Assembly (NCBI GenBank): GCA_937859855.1
Contig: CALMAR010000055.1
Span: 1-6,601, forward strand
Length of the DNA stretch: 6,601 bases
Source of the DNA: an uncultured Kineosporia sp.
Lineage (GTDB): Bacteria > Actinomycetota > Actinomycetes > Actinomycetales > Kineosporiaceae
Direction: 5' to 3'
This document shows positions 1 to 6,572 of the stretch, piece after piece (within the stretch, counting starts at the first letter, position 1; each line of letters begins with the position of its first letter). The notes below the pieces were generated by a model. The model was not told the DNA's origin and made no database searches. It saw only the letters and a list, made by a program, of their open reading frames with translations. A program made the position numbers and the translations under genes.

Positions 1-219
1 CCGCACCCCTCTGATCTGCAGGTTTCCGCGAGAAGTGAGCCCGAGGCGGCCATCCCCGAACGATGCCGACGCCGCGGCCAGCTCGAGCAACGCAGAGGGG
101 CGCAGGGCACCACCCGGCAGCCGAAGCCGGATCAGTTCGCCGTCGGCGGCGTGGTGGGGGCGAAGCGCACCCGGGCACGCGTCGGCGCCGGCGCGCGCGG
201 ACGGGATCGGGGCGGCCAC
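1..219 (-). CDS. cobG: Precorrin-3B synthase-like protein (CobG), 5' end only; runs off the left edge
   Basis: This is the first 73 codons of a gene that continues beyond base 1. The reading frame is open on the minus strand and gives a nitrite/sulfite-reductase ferredoxin-like half domain. Visible landmarks are DACPGALRP (about residues 14-22), then HHAADGELIRLRLPGG, then LTSRGNLQIRGV near the cut edge. CPGALR..AADG followed by RLPGG and TSRGNLQ is typical of CobG, the aerobic cobalamin-pathway enzyme that oxidises and ring-contracts precorrin-3A to precorrin-3B using an Fe-S centre and O2. The Fe-S cysteines would lie in the missing C-terminal part. No in-frame ATG exists; GTG at 219-217 puts the start about 13 residues before the conserved DACPG, which is sensible. 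The nearest Shine-Dalgarno match, GGAGG at 246-242, is about 22 nt upstream, so the start is not firmly fixed. It lies 44 bp after the glucosidase stop on the same strand. A general nitrite/sulfite reductase is the alternative. Confidence 0.72.
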   Translation of the reverse strand, partial: MAAPIPSARAGADACPGALRPHHAADGELIRLRLPGGALRPSALLELAAASASFGDGRLGLTSRGNLQIRGVR

Positions 220-263
220 GCCAGCGATAGTACGGCCGATGCCTCCGATCGCCCGGCGCTGCG

Positions 264-3011
264 TCAGGCCCAGCCCTGCTGCCGGGGATCGGGTGGCAGC
301 CGCGGATTGAGCAGGTGCGCGACCAGCGCCGTCCACCCGGTCTGATGGGTGGCCCCCAAGCCCTCACCGGTGTCCCCGTCGAAGAACTCACTGAAGGTCG
401 GGTGCTCGGCCCACAGCGGATTGTCGCTGGCTTCGATCCGCTGGCCGTCGGCCGGGCGCCGGCCGCCCACGGGCCGGAACAGCGCGGTCAGCCCGTTGTC
501 GATCAGGTCGGCCGCCTCCACCAGGGTCTTCTTGTTCCCGGAGCCGGTCGGAATCTCGATCTGGAAGGTGTCGCCGAAGTGGCGGCCGTAGGTGCGCAAC
601 TTGTCCGCCAGCAGCACGTTCACCGGGAACCAGACCGGGCCGCGCCAGTTCGAATTGCCGCCGAACAGGCCAGTCCGAGACTCCCCCGGCTCGTATTCGA
701 TCGAGGCTTCCCGGCCCGAGACGTGCGTGGTGAAGCCAGATTTCACCGCCTTGGACAGCGACCGGATGCCGTAGGGGGAGAGGAACTGCTCCGGATCGAA
801 CATTCGCTCCAGGATCCGCCGCAGCCGCTCCTTGTCCACCAGCGAGAGCAGCATCTTCCGCTCCCCCGGTCCCTTGGCGAACAGCAGCGGCCCGACCAGC
901 TCAGGGCGGCGCCGCTGCAGCCAGCGCAGCCGCGCGGTCACGTCCGGGCACTCCTCGCTGATCCAGGACGGCACCTCGGTGGCTCCCAGTATCGGCAGCA
1001 GCCCGACCATGGACGGCACCCGCATCGGCTCGGCCACCCCGTCCGGCCCGACCAGGACGTCGTAGAAGAAACCGTCGTCCTCGTTCCAGAGCGAGATGTC
1101 CTGCGAGCCGAAGGATCCCAGCGAACGGGCGATGGCCAGGAAGTGTTCCAGGAACTTGGTCGCGGTGTCGTCCCAGGCGTTGTCATGCCGGGACAGCTCG
1201 AGTGCGATCTTGAACATCTGCAGGCAGTAGAACGCCATCCAGCTGGTCGCGTCCGACTGCTCCAGCCGGAACCCGGGCGGCAGCGGGGCCGACCGGTCGA
1301 ACAGGCCGATGTTGTCCATGCCCAGGAACCCGCCCTCGAACAGGTTCGAGCCGGTCGAGTCCTTGCGGTTCACCCACCAGGAGAAGTTCAGCAGGAGCTT
1401 GGTGAACACCCGGATCAGGAAGTCGCGATCCCGGTAGCCGTCGATCCGGTAGACGTGCCAGCTGGCCCAGGCGTGCACCGGAGGGTTGACGTCGCCGAAC
1501 TCCCACTCGTAGGCCGGCAGCTGCCCGTTGGGGTGCATGGCCCACTCCCGGCACATCAGCACCAGCTGTTCCTTGGCGAAGTCAGGGTCGACGTGAGCTA
1601 GCGGAATCGTGTGGAAAGCCAGATCCCAGGCGGCGAACCAGGGGTACTCCCACTCATCCGGCATGGAGATCACGTCGGCCAAGGACACCCAGGTCCAGTC
1701 GGTGTTGCGCCGGCCCTTGGCCCGCCGTTGCGGTGGCGCTGGACTGACCGCATCGCCGTTCAGCCATTGCTCGACGTCGTACCGGTACAACTGCTTGCCC
1801 CACAGCAGACCGGCGTAGGCGCGCCGGGCGACATGGCGATCCTCAGGCGGCAGCGCGGGATGGATCACGGTGGCGTAGAAGTCGTCCGCCTCCCGCTGGC
1901 GATCGGCCAGCACGGCGTCGAAGCCGGTACCGAACGTGCTGGCGTCCGGCGGTTCTTGCGACAGCCGGAGCTGGACCGTCTTCTCCTCGCCGGGCGCGAT
2001 CGCATCGAAGGCATACCAGACAGCGACTTTCGTGCCCTCGTCGAACGGGTTGATCGCGCTGGCGTCGCCGTGCACGATCCGCCGGTCGATCCCATCCTTC
2101 GGATAGCGGCTGGCGTTGCGGGCGTCGCCGAAGAGTTCGACCGCGTTGGTCTCGTTGTCGCAGAACAGCAGCACCGGAGCGCCCTGGGCGGCTAGGAAGT
2201 AGGTGCCGAGCAATCCATGCTCGGCCTGGGCCGCTTCGACACCCCCAACGGCAAGGGCGGGCGGCAGCAGCTGGTGGATCGAGCCGCGGCGCGGATCCCG
2301 GCCCCAGGCCCAGGTGTTGCGCAACCACAGCTGCGGCAACAGGTCCAGTGGAGCCGGATCCGGGCCGCGGTTGACGGCCGTGATCTCGATGCACAGGTCG
2401 TCCGGGGCGGCCTTGGCGTAGGTCACGGTGACGTCGAAGAACCGGTCACCGTCCAGGATGCCGGTGTCGGCCAGCTCGAACTCGCGCTGATCGCGGCCCC
2501 GGCTGGCGTTCTCATCGCGCAACCGCTGATACGGGAACGCCTCCTGCGGATAGCGGTACATCCAGCGCATCCAGCTGTGGGTAGGGGTGCCGTCGAGCGC
2601 CCACCAGTACTCCTTGACGTCCTCACCGTGATTGCCCTGGCCATTGGTGAGCCCGAACAGGCGCTCCTTGAGGATCTCGTCCTTTCGGTTCCACAGCGCC
2701 AGCGCGAAATTGACGAAGCCGAAGCGATCGCAGACGCCGCCGAGCCCGTCCTCCCCCCAGCGGTAGGCCCGGGAGCGGGCGTGCTCGAACGGGAACGAGT
2801 CCCAGGCGTCGCCGTCCCCGGAGTAATCCTCCCGAACCGTCCCCCACTGCCGGCCGGACAGGTACGGTCCCCAGTGCCGCCACGGCGCTCCTGGACCGCT
2901 GGACTCCGCCAGCCGGGACTGCTCGGCGGTGAGCTCGCCCTCGAACTGCTGGGGAAAGCCACGGAACGACGGGGTCGGCGATTCGGTCACCTGCTCAGAT
3001 TGCCGTGACAT
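264..3011 (-). CDS. GH63 / MGH1-like family glucosidase, 915 aa
   Basis: This is a large, probably cytoplasmic glycoside hydrolase of the bacterial GH63 (mannosyl-oligosaccharide-glucosidase-like, (alpha/alpha)6-barrel) group. No signal peptide or membrane segment is visible. Conserved blocks in order are WGPYLSGRQWGTVREDYS (residues 47-64), SRAYRWGEDGLGG (80-92), an N-terminal beta-sandwich-like region to about 380, the barrel core WEYPWFAAWDLAFH (454-467), FEGGFLGMDNIG (558-569), NSNWRGPVWFPVN (786-798), and a C-terminal SEFFDGDTGEGLGATHQTGW (874-893). By analogy with GH63 enzymes that use an Asp acid and a Glu base near the C-terminus, D463 and E875 are the likely catalytic pair; this assignment is inference. 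The protein is about twice the length of the compact GH63 glucosylglycerate hydrolases, so its substrate cannot be named; an alpha-glucoside or oligosaccharide is likely. The stop is TGA at 266-264. The start is ambiguous: ATG 3011 gives about 28 residues before the conserved TAEQSRLAE, and the in-frame GTG at 2990 is an alternative. Confidence 0.9.
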   Translation of the reverse strand: MSRQSEQVTESPTPSFRGFPQQFEGELTAEQSRLAESSGPGAPWRHWGPYLSGRQWGTVREDYSGDGDAWDSFPFEHARSRAYRWGEDGLGGVCDRFGFVNFALALWNRKDEILKERLFGLTNGQGNHGEDVKEYWWALDGTPTHSWMRWMYRYPQEAFPYQRLRDENASRGRDQREFELADTGILDGDRFFDVTVTYAKAAPDDLCIEITAVNRGPDPAPLDLLPQLWLRNTWAWGRDPRRGSIHQLLPPALAVGGVEAAQAEHGLLGTYFLAAQGAPVLLFCDNETNAVELFGDARNASRYPKDGIDRRIVHGDASAINPFDEGTKVAVWYAFDAIAPGEEKTVQLRLSQEPPDASTFGTGFDAVLADRQREADDFYATVIHPALPPEDRHVARRAYAGLLWGKQLYRYDVEQWLNGDAVSPAPPQRRAKGRRNTDWTWVSLADVISMPDEWEYPWFAAWDLAFHTIPLAHVDPDFAKEQLVLMCREWAMHPNGQLPAYEWEFGDVNPPVHAWASWHVYRIDGYRDRDFLIRVFTKLLLNFSWWVNRKDSTGSNLFEGGFLGMDNIGLFDRSAPLPPGFRLEQSDATSWMAFYCLQMFKIALELSRHDNAWDDTATKFLEHFLAIARSLGSFGSQDISLWNEDDGFFYDVLVGPDGVAEPMRVPSMVGLLPILGATEVPSWISEECPDVTARLRWLQRRRPELVGPLLFAKGPGERKMLLSLVDKERLRRILERMFDPEQFLSPYGIRSLSKAVKSGFTTHVSGREASIEYEPGESRTGLFGGNSNWRGPVWFPVNVLLADKLRTYGRHFGDTFQIEIPTGSGNKKTLVEAADLIDNGLTALFRPVGGRRPADGQRIEASDNPLWAEHPTFSEFFDGDTGEGLGATHQTGWTALVAHLLNPRLPPDPRQQGWA

Positions 3012-3025
3012 TCGCCGCCATGGTG

Positions 3026-3031
3026 TTTCCT
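3026..3031 (-). promoter_or_regulatory. Shine-Dalgarno sequence upstream of the glucosidase
   Basis: The minus strand reads AGGAAA-CACC-ATG, with the ATG at 3021-3019. AGGA is spaced 6 nt from that ATG, which is ideal. However, that ATG opens only an eight-codon frame (MAANVTAI, stop TGA at 2997-2995), which is out of frame with the glucosidase. The glucosidase ATG at 3011 lies about 16 nt from the AGGA core. Either this site serves the short leader frame and the glucosidase starts by coupling, possibly at GTG 2990, or it serves ATG 3011 at a stretched distance. Confidence 0.45.
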
Positions 3032-3130
3032 GATGGTCCCGGCCTCACGCGTGTTCAGGACGGGCGGCCACCAGCTCGGCCAAACTGGCGCTTTTGCCCC
3101 GCCTGGCCTTGTGGCCTTCTGGCCCGGATG

Positions 3131-3149
3131 GATCGGGCCGGGGCCGATC
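3131..3149 (-). repeat. Inverted repeat just after the SWIM gene stop, possible hairpin
   Basis: GATCGG and CCGATC form a perfect 6-bp stem around a 7-nt GC-rich loop. It begins 5 nt after the SWIM gene stop codon (TGA at 3157-3155). No T-run follows on the minus strand, so it is not a classical intrinsic terminator. It could act as an mRNA-end stabiliser, a weak or U-less terminator of the helicase-SWIM unit, or be incidental in such GC-rich DNA. The rest of the 143-bp gap (3012-3154) shows no convincing -35/-10 promoter. Confidence 0.35.
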
Positions 3150-3154
3150 GAAGA

Positions 3155-4111
3155 TCAGGGCAGCCGCTGGTAGAGCGGGGTCAGATAGCTGATCAGCCGG
3201 GCTGCGCCCAGTCCGGTTCCGGGAACCGGCAGCTGCCGCAGCAGCAGATCGGCCGGCAGTTCAGGCTGGCTGGGCAGCGGCGGGGGTTGTCCCGCCGCCC
3301 AGAAACCGATCGCTCCGGCTCCGATGGCGGTGATGGCGGTGATGGCGGTGATGGCCGGGGCGGCCGGTGGGGACGCCGGGGAAGCCGGATCGCTCAGAGC
3401 CAGCGCCGCCCCCGCCATCGGCCCAGCTGCGTCCGTGGCCGCGTGGGGGGCGATCTGGCCCTCGGCAGTGATCTGCTCCGCTGCCCCACCGGCTGGCTCG
3501 TCTGCGCGCAGCTCTCGGAGCCGGGCCAGCAGAGTCTCCCGGGCCCGGCCACGCCAGCGCAGAATCAGGAACGGGTCGTCGTCGAAACGCTCGGCCAGCA
3601 GGTAGAAACTGGCGGCCAGGTGCTTGCACGGCACAGCCTGGTCCGGGCAGGAGCAGCTCATGGTCAGATCGCCCAGCCGCCGCGGGAACAGCGGCGCACC
3701 GATCCCCTCGAACACGGCCTCCAGTTCGGGCGGGAAGTCCCCGGCCAGCAGCCGGGCGCTGTGAATGGCCTGCTCGGCCAGCACGACCTCGGCCTTGGCC
3801 CAGACCAGTTCCGAGAAGGTCCGCAGCCGGATCGTGACCCGGTAGGGCGTGACCCGGGAGCCCTGCACCACCGCCGACACCACCCCGGCCCCGACGTCCA
3901 GTGACATCACCTGACCCTTGCGGGCGTAGGCCCGGCCCCGGGTCAGCCGGCCGCCCAGGGCGAACGACTCCAGCACCTCGATGAACCGCTTCGACCACCA
4001 TTGCTGTCCGATACCACCGCGGCTGCTGCGCGCGATCAGGCCCCCATCCACCGGCAGCGGCCCGGACGGGGACCAGTCCGGGTCCTCCCACGGCCTCCAG
4101 TCCTCAGCCAT
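3155..4111 (-). CDS. SWIM zinc-finger family protein, 318 aa
   Basis: The protein carries one SWIM-type zinc-binding motif, C153-x-C155-x6-C162-x-H164 (CSCPDQAVPCKH). This class of finger is expected to bind Zn and to contact DNA or protein. The N-terminal part (about 1-130) is the conserved region common to helicase-linked SWIM proteins. It includes WWSKRFIEVLE (38-48) and GRLTRGRAYARKGQV (54-68), followed by a beta-rich segment. After the finger a helical stretch (165-200) leads into a low-complexity Ala/Pro/Gly linker (about 203-290) that contains an Ala-Ile-Thr repeat. A short conserved-looking tail follows, ending LISYLTPLYQRLP. No catalytic residues are seen. The ATG lies one base after the helicase TGA (TGA-G-ATG), with GGTGG 6 nt upstream as a modest ribosome site, so translation is probably coupled to the helicase. 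The arrangement matches M. tuberculosis Rv2101-Rv2102 and is similar to the B. subtilis SNF2-SWIM pair ywqA-ywqB. It probably acts as a partner or substrate-recognition subunit of the helicase; that role is inferred. Confidence 0.9.
   Translation of the reverse strand: MAEDWRPWEDPDWSPSGPLPVDGGLIARSSRGGIGQQWWSKRFIEVLESFALGGRLTRGRAYARKGQVMSLDVGAGVVSAVVQGSRVTPYRVTIRLRTFSELVWAKAEVVLAEQAIHSARLLAGDFPPELEAVFEGIGAPLFPRRLGDLTMSCSCPDQAVPCKHLAASFYLLAERFDDDPFLILRWRGRARETLLARLRELRADEPAGGAAEQITAEGQIAPHAATDAAGPMAGAALALSDPASPASPPAAPAITAITAITAIGAGAIGFWAAGQPPPLPSQPELPADLLLRQLPVPGTGLGAARLISYLTPLYQRLP
3323..3355 (-). repeat. 9-bp tandem repeat inside the SWIM gene (3.7 copies)
   Basis: On the plus strand the unit GATGGCGGT occurs three times exactly (3323-3331, 3332-3340, 3341-3349), followed by a partial GATGGC (3350-3355). 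In the SWIM protein it encodes Ala-Ile-Thr repeated three times plus Ala-Ile, residues 253-263, within the low-complexity linker. Because the unit is a multiple of three, copy-number change would keep the frame. Confidence 0.9.
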
Positions 4112-4112
4112 C

Positions 4113-6572
4113 TCAGACCACCGCTCCGGTGTCCAGGGTGAGCAGTTCGCGCAGCGCCGCGGTGTCCAGCTCGGTCAGCCATCCCTCACCGGTACCGATC
4201 ACCGACGCCGCCAGCGCCCGCTTGTCCTCGATCATGAGGGCGATCTTCTCCTCCAGGGTGCCGGCGCAGACCAGGGAACGGACCTGGACGTCGCGGGTCT
4301 GGCCGATCCGGAAGGCCCGGTCGGTGGCCTGGTCCTGCACGGCTGGATTCCACCAGCGGTCGGCATGGATCACGTGGCTGGCCGCGGTCAGGGTGAGCCC
4401 GGTGCCACCCGCCTTGAGCGAGAGCACGAAGATCGGCGGCCCGGAGCGGGGGCTACCCGATCCGGCGGATGCGCCAGCTCCGCTGGCCTGGAACCGGGTC
4501 ACCATCTCGTCCCGCTGCGCCTTGCTGCTGCCGCCGTGCAGAAACAGCACCTCGCGGCCGAAACGGGCGGTCAGATGAGTTCTCAGCAGCTCCCCGAACT
4601 CAGCGAACTGGGTGAACAGCAGCGCCTTTTCACCGGCCGCCAGCACTTCCTCGAGTATCTCCTCCAGCCGGGCCAGCTTGCCCGAACGGCCACTGATGCG
4701 GCTCCCGTCGCGAAGGAACTGAGCCGGGTGATTGCACACCTGCTTGAGCTTGGTCATGGTGGCCAGCACCAGACCGCGCCGTTCCATCCCCTCGGTACTG
4801 TCGATCCGGCGCAGCATGTCGGTGACCACCGATTGATACAGCGCAGCCTGCTCAGCGGTGAGCGAGCAGACGACGTCCATCTCCAGCTTGTCCGGCAGGT
4901 CGCTGATGATCGACTGGTCGGTCTTCAACCGGCGCAACACGAACGGCTGGGTCAGGCTCCTCAGCTTGGCCCGGGCCTCGTCACTACCGGCCCGCTCGAT
5001 CGGTAAGGCGAACCGGCGCTTGAAATCTGCTGCACTGCCGAGCAACTTGGGGTTGGCGAACTCCATCAGCGACCACAGGTCGGCCAGCCGGTTCTCCACC
5101 GGCGTCCCGGTCACCGCGATCCGGCTCGGCGCGTTCAGGCCGCGGGCGGCGATCGCAGCCTGGGTTGCCGCGTTCTTCACCGCCTGAGCCTCGTCCAGTA
5201 CCACCCGGCGCCACGGCATCGCCCGCAGCTGCGCCGCGTCGCGGGCCAGCAGCGCATAGGTGGTGACCACGATGTCGCTGGCCGCGCAGGCTTGGGTGAA
5301 GTCCTGCCCCCTGGGCCGTTCGCTGCCGTGGTGGACGTGCACCTGCAGCTGGGGAGTGAATCGAGCCGCTTCTCGTTGCCAGTTGCCGACCAGGGACATC
5401 GGGCAGACCAGCAGGGTGGGAACGCGCTGGTCCGGGGCCTGATCGGTCTCCAGGCCGGCCGCGATCAGGGCGAGCAACTGAATCGTCTTGCCTAGTCCCA
5501 TGTCATCGGCCAGCACACCCCCCAGCCCGGCCTGTTCCAGGAACGATAGCCAGGACAGGCCGCGCTCCTGATAGGGCCGCAGGGTGCCGTGGAACCCGGA
5601 CGGAACCGGCACCGGCTTGAGCCGCTGATCCCCGGCCGGAGCCAGCAGATCCGCCAGCCAGCCGTCGGCGTCCACTCCGGTGACCGGCAACCCGCCGGGT
5701 GCCTCGTCCACCGAGCCCAGCAGCCGAAGCACATCACCGACCGTCATCGCCATCGGGGAGTTGCTGCGGCGCAGAAAGTCCCGGGCCTTGCGCAATCGTT
5801 CCGGATCGACCTGCATCCACTCGCCGCGCAGCCGGACCAGCGATTCACGCGCTTCGATCAGCACGTCGACGTCGTCCTGGGACAGGGTCTGATCGCCGAC
5901 CGACATCCGCCAGTTGAAGGCGACGATGTGCTCCTGCCCGAAGGCGGGAGTGCCCTCGACCCGGCCCGGCTGAGCGGGGGTTGCCGCCCGCAGCCGCAGG
6001 CCGAGCCGGGACGGCCGCTTGGACCACCAGCCGGGCAGGAACACTCCGAACCCGGCCCCCACCAGCAAATCCGCTGCACCGGAAAGGAATTCGTGGGCTC
6101 CAGCGGTGTCAAGGCTGAGTTCGACCGGCCGGGCCCCGGCCAGTGCAGCGCCCAGGCTCGGATACAGCCGCAGCGCCCGGCCCAGTTCGCCCAGCAGCGC
6201 CTCCTGAGGCTGAACCACATAGCGCCGGAGTGCGGCCGGAGTCTGACCGTCCCAGATCTGACGGGCCCAGGCCACCACGCTCGGCTCCTGGGGGATCTGC
6301 AGGCCGAACTCCAGATGCCAGCGGGTGCGCTCCTGCGCCGTGCGAACGGGCGCGTCCGGCCTCTGCAGCACGCTCTCCTCGTCGTCATCGGTGGGCTCGA
6401 TCAGCCGGAAACAGGCCCGTACCGGCGCCTCTCGCAGCCCCTCCTGCTGCCAGGCCGCCAGCTGATGGGTCAGTTCGGTCAGCCGCCGGGGAGACACCGT
6501 GAAAAGCGGGTCTGGCCCGCGCAACGCCCGCCGCCATCCCGCCGCCCCGCTCGCGCTGCTGGCGCTCGCCAT
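4113..6572 (-). CDS. SNF2-family DEAD/DEAH-box helicase (HelZ-like), 819 aa, short N-terminus
   Basis: This is a superfamily 2 SNF2/RapA-type ATPase that probably translocates on double-stranded DNA or remodels nucleoprotein. Residues about 50-190 match the bacterial SNF2-helicase-associated region (ACFRL, WHLEFGLQ, GFGVFLPGWW). The ATPase core starts at LRPYQERGLSWL (331-342). Motif I is DDMGLGKT (356-363, with K362), motif II is DEAQ (460-463), motif III is TGTP (488-491), motif IV is around LLFTQFAEF (651-659), motif V is LSLKAGGTGLTLT (717-729), and motif VI is DQATDRAFRIGQ (747-758, with R752 and R755). All catalytic motifs are intact. The C-terminal GEGWLTEL..ALRELLTL resembles mycobacterial HelZ. 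HelZ is about 1,013 residues as I recall; this protein aligns from about residue 235-250 of it onward. The ATG at 6572 is the first possible start, because TAG at 6584-6582 closes the frame 9 nt upstream, and no good Shine-Dalgarno sequence precedes it. The stop TGA (4115-4113) is one base from the SWIM gene ATG. Confidence 0.92.
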   Translation of the reverse strand: MASASSASGAAGWRRALRGPDPLFTVSPRRLTELTHQLAAWQQEGLREAPVRACFRLIEPTDDDEESVLQRPDAPVRTAQERTRWHLEFGLQIPQEPSVVAWARQIWDGQTPAALRRYVVQPQEALLGELGRALRLYPSLGAALAGARPVELSLDTAGAHEFLSGAADLLVGAGFGVFLPGWWSKRPSRLGLRLRAATPAQPGRVEGTPAFGQEHIVAFNWRMSVGDQTLSQDDVDVLIEARESLVRLRGEWMQVDPERLRKARDFLRRSNSPMAMTVGDVLRLLGSVDEAPGGLPVTGVDADGWLADLLAPAGDQRLKPVPVPSGFHGTLRPYQERGLSWLSFLEQAGLGGVLADDMGLGKTIQLLALIAAGLETDQAPDQRVPTLLVCPMSLVGNWQREAARFTPQLQVHVHHGSERPRGQDFTQACAASDIVVTTYALLARDAAQLRAMPWRRVVLDEAQAVKNAATQAAIAARGLNAPSRIAVTGTPVENRLADLWSLMEFANPKLLGSAADFKRRFALPIERAGSDEARAKLRSLTQPFVLRRLKTDQSIISDLPDKLEMDVVCSLTAEQAALYQSVVTDMLRRIDSTEGMERRGLVLATMTKLKQVCNHPAQFLRDGSRISGRSGKLARLEEILEEVLAAGEKALLFTQFAEFGELLRTHLTARFGREVLFLHGGSSKAQRDEMVTRFQASGAGASAGSGSPRSGPPIFVLSLKAGGTGLTLTAASHVIHADRWWNPAVQDQATDRAFRIGQTRDVQVRSLVCAGTLEEKIALMIEDKRALAASVIGTGEGWLTELDTAALRELLTLDTGAVV

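Noticed and set aside
220..263. A possible terminator between the glucosidase and the cobG-like gene
   Set aside because: Only a 4-bp stem (CGAT/ATCG) could be drawn, with no T-run. The 44-bp spacing on the same strand fits an operon better.
315..1601. A 428-codon open frame on the plus strand
   Set aside because: It lies wholly antisense to the glucosidase, whose conserved blocks are unmistakable. Its product is Arg/Gly/Pro/Gln-rich without any recognisable motif, as expected of an antisense shadow in GC-rich DNA.
2217..3008. A 263-codon open frame on the plus strand
   Set aside because: It is antisense to the N-terminal half of the glucosidase, has low-complexity composition and no domain.
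3005..3904. A 299-codon open frame on the plus strand crossing the SWIM-glucosidase gap
   Set aside because: Most of it is antisense to the SWIM gene. The product is Gly/Gln/Arg-rich with no motif, and the SWIM zinc ligands confirm the minus-strand reading.
3981..5006. A 341-codon open frame on the plus strand
   Set aside because: It is antisense to helicase motifs III-VI and the start of the SWIM gene, with no recognisable domain.
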